Below are positions 11,495 through 22,449 of a DNA stretch of 64,000 nucleotides, in pieces. The first letter of the stretch is position 1. Each line of letters starts with the position of its first letter. A program made the translations under genes and the position numbers. The notes below the pieces were generated by a model, which searched no databases, had not been told where the DNA came from, and saw only the letters and a program-made list of their open reading frames with translations. Source of the DNA: Sparassis latifolia (Eukaryota > Basidiomycota > Agaricomycetes > Polyporales > Sparassidaceae); the NCBI GenBank assembly GCA_018466975.1, contig CM031559.1:2604001-2668000 (forward strand), read 5' to 3'.

Positions 11495-12114
11495 AAGTTA
11501 TCACCTTGCTTGCCAAGGTCTCCTCACCCCTTAATTGCACTCCGTGCCTCGTACCTGCCCGACTTCTCTCCCGAGTGTCTCCGGTTAAGGCCTTTATGTT
11601 CGACTCCTGGTGTCGTCGCATCGTTAACCCTGTACAGTCTGTTGTTGAATATATAGAACCATCAGCGAGCGTTGCGTACAATCTGTTGCGCGGCGTTGCT
11701 TATTCAATCACTAACAAACATTATCCAGTTGTCTGTTCTCTTTCGAAAACCAGCCCAGTTGCTGTATGCTTGTACTTGTCCATTCAACACTTCACTACAA
11801 CTATCACACACAGGTTTTTTTCCGCCATTAATTTGACTTTTTCCCTGTCACAGCACATGCATGTAGTCTATAAAGAAAATTCACTAGAAGTGAATCTGTG
11901 GTGTTCATCACCCATTCATTTAATGATGGCTCTGACATCTGAAGTACCGAAATTGAATTGTGAACTTCCCCTTCGATCTTGACAACCAAGCTCTGTTGGG
12001 GAAATTATTGTTTACTAATACCCTTCAAATTGTCTAGACTACATGCATATCTAACAAATGCATTACCACTTGGCAAGCAAGGTCAAGGCCAACGCCAGTC
12101 GGCGCCTTCCTAGT
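11495..12114. other. Intergenic stretch, nothing recognised
   Basis: A 177-codon open frame covers 11449..11982 on the plus strand, but its composition is irregular, it shows no domain and it overlaps the start of the F-box locus on the other strand. I do not call it a gene. Confidence 0.45.
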
Positions 12115-12666
12115 TTTGAAAGATAGAGTGAATAAATTTAGTGTAAGGTGCACTGCTTACAGTGCATTGCATATGAAATCGTAATCACATCTGCGCGCCA
12201 GTTTATTTGTCCCGAACAAATAGAGCCTTTTGAGGTAACAGCACATGACTTCGGCATAGGGCCGGCAACCACCAATGCCTAGTACTGCAGCAGTCTTGGG
12301 GAAGCTTGGGCATGTCGAGGACTGCACATTCAAGCAACAAGAACTTGATACTTTTCAGAGCCCCTCAAGCTCACAATTCAATGTGAAGGAGTGCATCGTC
12401 GGTGCTCGGACGTTGCCGCACACTGCCGGCAGCCACCCACCCTACCCTATAAGGCTCTATTTGTCCCGGACAAACAAGCTGCCAGCGAACGTGATTCCAG
12501 TTTCATATGCAACGCACTGTAGGAGAGACTTATCTGAAAGTTATCCTAGAAATGAAAAATTTATTATAAAGTTATTTCTACTTTAGAATAGGTTTCAAAT
12601 AACTTTCAGATAAGTCTCTTGTAAGCTGTGCCATTTACACTAAATTTATTCACTCTATCTTTCAAA
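12115..12666. mobile_element. Non-autonomous element with about 118-base terminal inverted repeats
   Basis: The left arm 12115..12232 begins TTTGAAAGATAGAGTGAATA and ends near CGAACAAATAGAGCC. Its reverse complement, diverged by some substitutions, recurs at 12447..12666, starting GGCTCTATTTGTCCC and ending CACTCTATCTTTCAAA. The right arm is longer only because a 96-base palindromic insertion (12524..12619) sits inside it. The spacer 12233..12446 has no gene. Long terminal inverted repeats around a short non-coding core are typical of MITE-like or foldback DNA transposons. No clear target duplication is visible, so the family is open. Confidence 0.75.
12524..12619. mobile_element. Nested palindromic MITE-like insertion
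   Basis: A perfect 21-base inverted repeat bounds it: 12524..12544 (starts AGAGACTTATC) and 12599..12619 (ends GATAAGTCTCT). The core is A/T-rich. It interrupts the right arm of the larger element: the left arm has uninterrupted sequence at the matching place. Flanks read TGTAGG on one side and TGTAAG on the other, a possible imperfect target duplication. Confidence 0.7.
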
Positions 12667-14700
12667 TAACATTCACATACTCCCGCCAATTTATTGGAAA
12701 TTGCATTCAGTGCTTCCTCAATAGGCGACGGTTGCAGAATAACAACTCTGCAAATGTCAAATGAACATGGAGCAGAAACTCACCTGCTGATATTTCTGCC
12801 ATGAGAGTTATACCTTTCGTTCCTAGATTTCAAACTGATCGTTCTAAGGCCACAAGTACCACGGTCGCGGTCGTAGCAGAGCAAGCAAGCAGGACGAGGT
12901 TGAAATATTCGAACTTCGCAAGTTCCCAACACGTGATAACTTACCCACGTGGTGCGAATTCGCGCCGCCAGACGCAACACATATCGCACCGGTATTTCGT
13001 CGTCTAGGTCTGCAGGCTGAAAATTTCCTGAGCTCGTGGTTCTCAAAATATCAATTCAAAGTAAGCAGGAAATACAGGACGAGACGCCACTGTGACGGAG
13101 GTCGCGTATGTCACATTGCTGTGACTGTCCGCGTCCAATGTGTCACGCCTGAGCTCAAAACTCGAAAGGCAGCCAGGCGGCAAAATTTGGTCGGGGAGGG
13201 CATCACAGCCTACCCCAGCGTCGGGCTACTAAAGCCATTGAGGCGCGACCCAGACTTGGAGATGTGCATGTTCGCGAAGGGGTTGGCATGGGCTGCCGAG
13301 GGAAGTGTAAAGATGCATCAACTTTGACTCTGAATATACCTACAATGCGTCGGTCAGGAGTGACATGTCTGCCAAGTCTCACTCACAGCTTTCGTCGCTA
13401 GCCATCGTTGCTGATGCTCCTCCCGAGTCGCAGACAAGGTCTCTCGGCCTCTCACCCACGTATACCCGCGTCGTGATTTTAGAAACGGAATGGCCCTCTT
13501 TTCGACACCGGAAAATTTCGGGGCAAGATACAGAAGCCTCAACACCGTCACAGCGGTAACGTGTCGTCCATCAGGAGACGTTCGTGTGGGGAGAAGGTCA
13601 GATATAGAAGAAAATTCGCAAACGATGTATGTATACCTGAGACGAAGCGCGGCGAAACACGATGTACCAATTGGGAAAAGGACCTGGTAGACATCGGATG
13701 TCCGCTGCCATAGCTCAAGACCATGGGGTGGGCTAGGAAGCTCTTTGACAGCTCGCAGCATGCGCGAAAGTCGTAGTCCTGGGCATAACTGTCGTCAGTA
13801 CAGAGGAGTCGATACATACGACAACGTTGCCGATACTCCACAGAACGTTGTCCTCCATGTTTCGGTCTCGGACCATCCGCGTCGGGCGGCCGGAGCGATA
13901 TAGCAACATTAATGGCCTTTTTGCTCCTCATCAGATTTGAAGCGCAAAATCCTATCTGCCCCTACAAGTCGCCAGCCTCCCGTTCCAGTTTCAGTGATTG
14001 GGTCCTCTGCATAGTCATGAAAACCGCGCGATAGACGATTCGTACTTTCACTGACCAGGCGGCACAGCGACAGACTTCGTGGACCTATAGTTTCGCAGCC
14101 GATCGTCCGATTAGGTTGCAACTTTCGGACATCTATGTGAGTGGAGTCATCAGATTTGACGCAACTTCACGCAACAGTGCGACCGGCGCACGAGTCGATG
14201 TTAGCTAGCAGGACCAGCTGACCGTTGACATGCGTTGCCGCCCAGACATTCGTTCTTCAGATGGGCCAGCGGCTCGGACACATCCCGCGGTGACCGGCAA
14301 TGGTTAGTACGAGGAGCACATGATGCTTGCGCTTCTTCTTCCTGTGGGGATGATTCTCGTGATGAAGCGAACCCCAATTAGTGGAGAAGCAGGGGCTAGT
14401 GGCGAGATTATTACCAGGACGGTCGCACGACCATGGCTGAACGCGCCACTCCTCAAGTGTTTGCTGCAGTTTTTTCCCTTATTAGTTGCTCGTATTTCCT
14501 TCGACGGAGGTGGCGTGTGTTGGATCCGAAAAAATGTCGCATGCAGAACGAAAGTCCGGTGATGTTTGTTCCGCGCTCGGGCGGGTGGCGCACACCGATC
14601 ATACGGGGGAGCCGTCCGAAAATGGGAAAGAAGACTTCCAAAAAAGCACAGGAGATCGTATGTTTGTGGTCACCCGATGCTAGCGCAGCATTTTGTCTAC
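12667..14700. other. Two-kilobase stretch with no supported gene
   Basis: Several frames of 60-135 codons overlap on both strands (for example 13354..13761 minus) without domains, splice-consistent partners or a promoter that fits them. I see no repeats or RNA genes. Confidence 0.45.
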
Positions 14701-14720
14701 GATGGATTTATAATTTATAC

Positions 14721-14727
14721 TATAAAG
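14721..14727 (+). promoter_or_regulatory. TATA box of the four-helix membrane protein gene
   Basis: TATAAAG lies 57 bases before the ATG at 14784. It supports that ATG over in-frame codons further upstream in the same open frame. Confidence 0.55.
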
Positions 14728-14783
14728 TTCCGCTCACCGCTCACGGACGCGCTGCCTCTATACCCCAGCCGCATTCTCTCGCA

Positions 14784-15507
14784 ATGTCTGCTCCGCTCAA
14801 AGTCGCGCGGCTTGTCTCCCTCGCCCTCGCCACCGCGTTCGGCATCATAGGCATGAGCGTCGGCATCAGCGCTGTCGTCAAGTCCAACCGACAGAAGACC
14901 AAGGTCCGCCATAGTGTACCCGCCGGCACATCCGTGTCCATTGACACCAACGATGTCCTCCACTCGGGCATTGTCAACACCGTCGTCTGCGGCCTCCTCG
15001 CCGTCGTGTCCTTCTCCGCCCTCATCACCACCCTTGTCTCCGCGTCTGCGCGCCGCGCGTCCCTCATTTTCGCGCACGTCCTCCTCTTCCTCTCCATCTG
15101 GCTCTTCGCCACCCTCGTACCCTTCACCGACTTCGTCGCGAACCGCCAGGCCAAGGTCAGCGCCACACTCGACGGCATCTCCCTGCCCCAGAGCGTCATC
15201 CAGGCCGTGCAGGCACAGATTGGCGTAACCGGAATCTATCACAAGCTTTTATACCGTGAGTGTCTGCCCCTTGCCCGCTTGTATCTTGGCTACAGAGCTG
15301 AACATGTGTGCTGCAGTCCGCATCGCATCGGCATTGCCGTGGATCTCATTCCTTTTCGGCGTGCTATCCGCGGTCTTCCTGTATGCCACAGAGCGCGGTG
15401 CCGACTCCTCGCGTTATCCGCTCGCGGCCGGCGGCACAGTCGGTTCCATCAGGGAGGTAGATGACAAGCCGAAAGAGGCGGAGAAAGTGGGCGTCCAGCA
15501 GGTATAA
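14784..15507 (+). CDS. Four-helix membrane protein, fungal, unknown function
   Basis: Two exons, 14784..15255 and 15317..15507, joined by a 61-base intron (GTGAGT..GCAG), give 220 residues. Four hydrophobic segments are plain. The first is near residues 10-34 (LVSLALATAFGIIGMSVGIS) and the second near 58-80. The third is near 90-115 (ASLIFAHVLLFLSIWLFATL). The fourth starts in exon 2 (ALPWISFLFGVLSAVFLY). Both termini are probably cytosolic, and the tail is charged. A loop of about 40 residues separates helices 3 and 4. The layout recalls fungal tetraspan families such as SUR7-like proteins, but I see no diagnostic motif, so no function is assigned. Coding GC is higher than in the flanks. Confidence 0.75.
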
Positions 15508-16590
15508 TTCCTCGCGGACGGGAGAGCACAGCGACTCAAATCTTTTTAATTCTTGATGCGAGGCGAGGAGATTGAGGGCTCCTCAGGCTTGTTGGGTCGT
15601 TATACCCGCCGGGTAAGTTTTACGCCAAGTAGTGTGCACGCAGTCGGAGGATGGAGATTTGTTTATGATCACGATTTGTAATGCACCTTGTATAGCCAAG
15701 AACTAGCCTTGGTTGTACTAAAGCTGATCCACCACGAGGTTCAGTTCGCGCACAATTAATGCTGGCCGCCGGGTGTGGGAGATAGTGAGTGGGAATGCGT
15801 GCACGGGGTGACAATGACGTCGGCCGCCCTTTGCAGTGGCTTATCGAAGACAAGTTATTAAGTAAGTTTGGAATACACTCCGCAGCGCTGACATCTTGTG
15901 CGTTGAATCTATCGCAGTCAATCCCTAAGGTCCCCCAACAACTTGCAACAAAGGCGTGAACGACTCACGTACGGACCACTGCGCGATTTAGCTGGGGTAG
16001 GTACCCTTGATGCATCTCGAAGCGCATCGCCGGTAGCCTACTATCCAGCGTCTGCCAGTCAACTCGGGAAATAGCAGGTCTGCCAGTGGGTTTTTGACCG
16101 GATCTCTAGTACCGTGGCATCAGCGACTTGGTGGCCATATGAGGGCTGGATGGTGTGGAGTAAAATAAGTAGTGCTCACTACTACCCGTAAGTATGAAGC
16201 CTTTCCACAAATTGCCAACCGGAGGTAGCACCTACTGTTCGTGTTATTCGCAGCAGGTGTCTGCCTGTCGTCAGCAGATGCTGCACGGATGTAAGTAACC
16301 GACACAGGCGTTGAAAGTCATCGTGCGTGTGTCTTTGTCCGAGTATAAGCAGTGTTCAGTCCTTGTAGCTTCGTCGCGTGTACACCGGAATTCAAAAATC
16401 CTCACCGGGGTCCAAAAATTGCACGGTCACCGATGCAGGGCGCAGGTCGGCGAGTCGACAAGCTCTGAGCGGAGGGCTGAATGAAGCAGGCGACTTGTCG
16501 TCACCTGCAAGACACTACACCAAATTTCAGAACGATTACTCCGCGACAAGTGTTGACTCACTCACAAGGTTGAAAACTAACCCGACGCAT
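15508..16590. other. Intergenic stretch, nothing recognised
   Basis: No frame longer than about 80 codons and no recognised motif. Confidence 0.5.
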
Positions 16591-16596
16591 AGCCAT

Positions 16597-16780
16597 TCAA
16601 GGTGCGTAAGTGTTACGGATCACTTTGGACAGGTAGGGCGTATCAGAGAGATAGACTCCAGAGCGTTTATCCACCAGGTGCAGTCTCCTCGAGTGCGTGA
16701 ACCTGGAGGGGTCTGCGAGCATGTACTCGCAATAGCCGCTCAACGTCTTACTTCTCATGGAGATAGAGCTCTGAGAGTAG
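16597..16780 (-). pseudogene. Relic fragment of an F-box family gene
   Basis: On the minus strand a short run reads SGYCEYMLADPSRFTHSRRL and then YLSDTPYLSKVIRNTY. It matches the post-F-box segment of the damaged gene at 10.8-11.2 kb (SKYCSYMLGDPSRC, YLSEVIRRATHL). No F-box, start or C-terminal part survives around it, so this is a decayed fragment of the same family. Confidence 0.5.
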
Positions 16781-17478
16781 CTGCGGCAGTGTGTTGCTCT
16801 TGCGTGTTGCGCCTCCGACAGCTGGACGCGTCTTCCTCTGTCTTCCTTAGACATCGTAAGGCTTTCACGTGATCCCGCGTGTCCCGCGCCATCGTGACCT
16901 ACATACACCTGGATCTTGCGAGCGCGCCCTCATTTTCCCCTCACTGATCTTCTTTACTCTGTTTATCAGCGGCTCTTCTCCTGCTCCAGCGGATACTCTC
17001 GACTCAAAGGCGGATCGCGAAACATAAATCCTGGGAACGTGATGGACAAGGTGAATTGTAGTCCGCTCGCATATTATTACCGTGGATTGATGCCACTCTC
17101 AACTCGCGTTGCAGCACAAAATCCTGCACCCAAGAATGTTAAACCCCCTTCATCTCGAGCGTCCGCTCCGGTACATCGGTAACATTGTCCATTAGCTTTT
17201 GTTGAGCGGCCCGGCTCTGCAACCGAGGAGTCTGTGCTGCCCGCCGACATTGATCTATCTACTCTGTTGAACCACGCGACGATGCATAGCTCACATCTGC
17301 AGGCCTTTGGGTCGTTTTCCAATCTTACATTGACGAGGTAATAATTTTCATGGTAAATTAGTTCTGCGGTGACGACAAATTGTTTCGGATATGATACAAT
17401 AATTCAAGCATAGAAAGGGAGTATGAAAGCATTTATATTGTGCGCGACTCGCTATGTGGTACTCTCCACGAACAACGT

Positions 17479-17774
17479 TTACTGCCCCCCCTGGATGGTG
17501 GAAGTGATCGTCCTCACCGAAGTCGAAGTTAACACATTGGTAGAGGTCGCGAACGAAGTTATCGTGGAGGTACGGGTGGTCGTCACTGGAGTGGTGGTAA
17601 TAGACTGCACATCGATCGTTCGCGTGCTCGTTACATAGTCAGTGGTGTAGACGTAAGCTGATAACAGAAAAAGCTGGTGAGCACAAGTTGGAGTTTGATA
17701 TTATCAGACTTACCGCCATTGACACCAGAAGCCACGAGGACGGCTGCCGTGAGGATGCTCTTGCTGAAGTACAT
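17479..17774 (-). CDS. Small secreted threonine-rich protein A
   Basis: Two exons, 17714..17774 and 17479..17657, with a 56-base intron (GTAAGT..TCAG), encode 79 residues. Exon 1 is 61 bases and holds a signal peptide (MYFSKSILTAAVLVASGVNG). The mature part is almost all Thr, Ser and Val in alternating patterns (TTTPVTTTRTSTITS) with no Cys. A TATATAA box lies about 100 bases upstream (17870..17876 on the plus strand). Exon 1 length and phase-1 intron placement are the same as in the gene at 19901, so these are paralogues. Secretion and possible wall association are inferred from composition; Thr/Ser density predicts O-mannosylation. Function unknown. Confidence 0.7.
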
Positions 17775-18747
17775 GATGAATAATAGGCGAGGTGGTGTAG
17801 AATATGTGAGTGTGTGTAATGTATGTTTGCGAGATGAGAGTGATGATTTTCTGTCGAAGTTCATAGTGATTATATACCTTTCGACGGTGCCATGAGCACC
17901 ATCTCGACGGAAACGGATTCGCGGAAGCAGAATATGCATCCGCGCCCATTGGTCGAAAGCGTAATGGATAGTCGCCGTCCGTATGCCGGATCCGCCAACT
18001 GCTCGTCGTCCGTAATGAGCTCAATGTGGCATACCCCGCTTTGCACATTCGACGAGATGCTGATGGTATCCAATGTTTTCCTTCAGATGATAAGGCCGAC
18101 GGCGGTCGTCATTATCCCCGTTCCCATGAATCGACGGAGTTTCACTTCCTGCTGTGGACATCTCGATTCAAGGCCGCGGTGTTAGTATAGCACGATCGTC
18201 CCGGCAGCACTCAAATCGATCATTTGTAGTTTCTCATCGAGGACCCGAGTGCTGTGCAGTTTGTCTTTCTTCCCGTTTACTTTACCAATTTGTTCTGCAT
18301 GGAGTCGTAGTGTACATGGTTCGCAGGTCATCGGTACCGATCATCTGACACACGATAGTGATCCTCTCATTATCCAGGAGGATCCGGTACTAACTTACCA
18401 GTCATCCGCCATCTTGAATTCTTATGTACAACCCGATTTATTTTGCTATTGGCCTATCTCAAAATTGTTCCTGCCATGACTGGATGTTGCTCCATCGGCC
18501 TTAAGCGACTCAGCCAGAGCTCACCATGAACGGATATGGAAGGAAGTGTGTAATTTGAAATACATCGATGTCACGGTCACGGTGTCGTGCGTCTGCAGCT
18601 CGATGCCATCCATGATCTTGCCGGGCTTTCGAGCCATGAGCTTATACGTGGGTGCCGGTGATAAACGCATGGAGACAGAAAGCAAACGTCGCAAAAATTT
18701 CGCCTGCTTACTAAAGACGTTCACCGCTAGATCTTAAAGGTCCCACA

Positions 18748-19059
18748 ATGTACGTCTTCGCAGTCACTTCACTGCTTTCATCAGCAGAACCGTTCAACAC
18801 GCCCCGGAAATCCCATACATTCCGACCTCGTAGCACCCCATGCCCCGTCGCTGGCTGCAGGAACCTTTTCAAGAATTCCTTGGATCTAAAGCATCATGCT
18901 GATGCAATGCACTCGACCACTTTACGCCGCTCGTCGGGCGGCCATGCTAGAAACGCAGCCGAACTAACTGGGGACAAGGTGCACCTCGACGCGGAATATG
19001 ACCTGGGCCATGCAGCAAGAAAATACCCGGTTTTTCGAAAGCCCGCTTGCAGCCCCTGA
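18748..19059 (+). CDS. Short frame with one C2H2-like zinc finger
   Basis: A 103-codon frame contains the spacing C-x4-C-x12-H-x4-H (CPVAGCRNLF then LDLKHHADAMH). That fits a single C2H2 finger. Nothing else is recognisable, no promoter or intron is evident, and the frame may be a fragment of a larger gene or of a DNA transposon, some of which carry an N-terminal finger. Coding status is doubtful. Confidence 0.3.
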   Translation: MYVFAVTSLLSSAEPFNTPRKSHTFRPRSTPCPVAGCRNLFKNSLDLKHHADAMHSTTLRRSSGGHARNAAELTGDKVHLDAEYDLGHAARKYPVFRKPACSP

Positions 19060-19270
19060 GAGCGACGACATTGATTAAGGACATGCCCGCACTGCGCTTT
19101 ATCCATAATTCAATGGTATGTTGTTGCATTCAATTTCTGGAATTCTTTGGCTAAAACTCATCTTCTCCAATGAATTTTATGATATTCACCGTCGATATCT
19201 TCCTCGAGGTACCCCGTCGCCTCCGCGATGCAGTACCTTTGTGTCCGATTCTCTCACAGGAAGTCTCTAC

Positions 19271-19305
19271 TTGCTGTCTCGCATCCGCCGTCCGCGAGAC
19301 AGCAA
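19271..19305. other. Perfect 12-base-pair hairpin
   Basis: TTGCTGTCTCGC at 19271..19282 pairs exactly with GCGAGACAGCAA at 19294..19305 around an 11-base loop. It is not inside a supported gene. Role unknown. Confidence 0.5.
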
Positions 19306-19518
19306 AGATGAGATCACCTCTTCTCTTATCAAACGTTCTATCCTTACCCGTACTCGCGGAGTCCGTCGCGATAAACGCCTTGAATACCTGTTCTCCTGAG
19401 AGGCGCAGCGGTGCGCATCTTCTTTTCTCTCTGTGTCACCTTGAGCTTTAGGAGGGAGCACGCCTACTCTACGGCACTTATCAGAGTTCATGGATTCGAA
19501 TTATGATTTTCGCAAACG

Positions 19519-19575
19519 CAGGCTTGATCAAAATGACAGGCTTGACTAAAAATGACAGGCTTGATCAAAATAGTC
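19519..19575 (+). repeat. Three-copy short tandem repeat
   Basis: A unit of about 19 bases (AGGCTTGATCAAAATGAC and close variants) occurs three times in a row. It is too short and too few to be a regulatory array with confidence. Confidence 0.6.
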
Positions 19576-19798
19576 GAAAAACGAATACTCTCAGCTGGCC
19601 TGTTCCCGAGCTCTTATCCCACATGCGTACAGCGGAAGGCTTTATTTGGACGTTCCAGTGAATGTCGCGCGGGTCGAACTCGAATTACTTCCGCGTCCCG
19701 TCTTTTCCGCAACCGATCGGCTTGCGGATGGCCCGACTTCCCATCCCCCCGCTGTGATGGGAGAATATCCAGGTAGGACGTCAGCCACGAGATCCAGG

Positions 19799-19805
19799 TA
19801 TAAAG
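19799..19805 (+). promoter_or_regulatory. TATA box of threonine-rich protein B
   Basis: TATAAAG about 100 bases before the ATG at 19901. Confidence 0.5.
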
Positions 19806-19900
19806 TGCAGCTCGACGTCGGCCAGAAACCATCAGCCCGACTTCTCTTCATCGTCCACATATCCTCACATAACACCCACTATCAGCGCAATCTAAACAAC

Positions 19901-20207
19901 ATGATGTTCTCCAGATCTCTTTCGCTCGCTGCTGTTCTTGCCGCCTGCTCCGTGGCGCTTGGTACGTACCCATTTCTTGGTTTTCCATTCATAGTCTAAT
20001 CGTCGCGTAGCGAGCCCTGCCGGCGTGACGTCCACTACGACGGTTACACGGACGAACCACGTCAACACCGTGGTGTACGACACGACCACTACGACCACTG
20101 CGACTTCTTATTCAACGTCTATCGTCCCGAGGACCACGACATTCACGCGTATCACCACGACTACGACTGTGAGGCCGACGACAACTACCGTTTTCGTGGG
20201 TGCATAG
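19901..20207 (+). CDS. Small secreted threonine-rich protein B
   Basis: Exons 19901..19961 and 20011..20207 are joined by a 49-base intron (GTACGT..GTAG), giving 85 residues. The signal peptide reads MMFSRSLSLAAVLAACSVAL. Exon 1 is again 61 bases with a phase-1 intron at the end of the signal peptide, as in protein A. The mature chain is dominated by threonine (TTTTTATSYSTS, RITTTTTVRPTTTTVF) and lacks cysteine after the signal. The alternating Thr/Val pattern favours beta strands; I infer a secreted, O-glycosylated wall or effector-like peptide. It ends at TAG 20205..20207. Confidence 0.72.
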
Positions 20208-20718
20208 ACGCATAATCACTCCTGTTCTTCTGCTATCGTATTGTTATGGACATGTTATGGACATAGAGGTCGCATGTATTGATCAAATTAACATTCTTTC
20301 CACTTCCCTCGCTTGAGGTATCCGTAATTTTGAGTCCTGATAAGACACTCAAGCGTAAGAACATTCAACCTCGTACATAACTACCTGTCTCGACTAAAAT
20401 CCCGCTTGTAAATCTTGTTATATATTTTATTCCAATTGTTTTGTTTACACTGAGCTACGAGGAAGAAAACATTTGTATGAAGACTTCATAACTGATCTGA
20501 CATGAGGGTCTATATGTGTACACTTCGCTGTTTACCCGTAGCTCGGACTGCTTAATAGTGTAGATGTAAAGTCGTAAGATGTGTTCACACAGTCTCAATA
20601 ACTCCAGCCCAAATGCCGCAGGATATGTGAGCGCGATGAGGGCAGGTGAAGTTCGGGACAGTGGGTGGATATCCTCCTCGGGTGACCTTCTGCTTGGGAT
20701 GTGGAGAGGATGCTGCTT

Positions 20719-20724
20719 ATATAC
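20719..20724 (+). promoter_or_regulatory. TATA box of threonine-rich protein C
   Basis: TATATA about 80 bases before the ATG at 20804. Confidence 0.45.
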
Positions 20725-20803
20725 ATATAAGCTCAATGGATGCGAAGAGACGTCAGCCACACCGCACATTACTCGCCCACACAATCGATAAACGTGCTTC
20801 ATC

Positions 20804-21104
20804 ATGTTGGTAGTCAAGGCATTTCCTTTCACAGTACTCCTCCTTGCCTGGAGCGCGGCCACCATTCCATGTACGTCCGCATCTCTCTATGCTCATCGCT
20901 CATAAGTGTCCTCGGCGCGCAGCTCCGGGAACGACCACTATTACCCGCACACGGGCAATGCAAGACGTTACGACATCGACAGTCATCGCAATGCGCACCT
21001 CAGAAGTCTTCGTCATCGTACCGAAGACAGTGGACTCGGTCGTGACTACCACATCGGTGGACGCCGTCTTCAGCACGACAACAACGACCGTCCCCTCGAG
21101 TTGA
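20804..21104 (+). CDS. Small secreted threonine-rich protein C
   Basis: Exons 20804..20870 and 20923..21104 with a 52-base intron (GTACGT..GCAG) encode 82 residues. The signal peptide is MLVVKAFPFTVLLLAWSAAT, followed by a phase-1 intron two codons later than in proteins A and B. The mature chain is Thr/Val-rich (PGTTTITRTR at the start, FSTTTTTVPSS at the end) but less extreme than B. It ends in TGA. Same strand as B, with 600 bases between them. The shared architecture makes these three one local family. Confidence 0.7.
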
Positions 21105-21840
21105 TCCCGCTCCACTCGTCCGCTGGACTCTAGAGTATATTACCTGGACGCGCAGCGTGTCTTGCAGAATGAACACCCTCTATAGCCAATTGTAAGTATG
21201 TTCGAGTGGTGAGAAGCCACCGGCTTAAGCCAGAATGGCGGCTCGATGCAAGGAAACTGCCTCGTGTATGTCGGCCATCCGTCTCAGAGAGAAAACAATA
21301 CCGCCTACTCGCAGACCAATCCCTTCCAAGTCGTTCGCGTGCTCAGCTACTTTGGTCAGTATCACCCATCTCACATACGACGAACTCACTGCTTAAGGCT
21401 TATTACGTCCAGTCCTCACCCCATAATCACGATTCAGCATTTGTCCGACATTAGTAGATTCTGTATGTTGAGCGAGGTGACCATCTTATCTAGGCTGGTC
21501 GCCAGGCCCTATGGTGTGAAGGGTACGTATAATAGGAATTCACTCACTCACAGGTGCACTTGCTGTCGTTCATTCGAGAACTGTCCAAAGTAATCCCACG
21601 AAGAATATTCTGGTTACCTAATGTCGATACATTGCCAAACACCTCGCAATTGAATTATCCATGAAAGCGAAAACGAAGATCGCATGGAGCCAAATAGTTA
21701 CAGGAACGACTTGAGGGTAAGAAAACTCATAGGCATACACACACCTACTCCAGCTGCTGAGCACCAGCTCTATGCATCGCATGTCTGTTCATCGCAAAGT
21801 TGTCATCAGCACCGACGCAAACTGGCAAGTAAAATATGGC

Positions 21841-22449
<609 letters not shown>

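Noticed and set aside
11449..11982. 177-codon plus-strand open frame
   Set aside because: No recognisable domain and irregular composition; it overlaps the F-box locus on the other strand.
14715..15242. Long Gly/Glu-rich frames opposite the four-helix protein
   Set aside because: Antisense shadows of a GC-rich coding exon; the plus-strand frame has splice sites, helices and a TATA box.
19519..19575. CRISPR-like repeat array
   Set aside because: Three directly adjacent short units without spacers in a eukaryotic genome; it is a simple tandem repeat.
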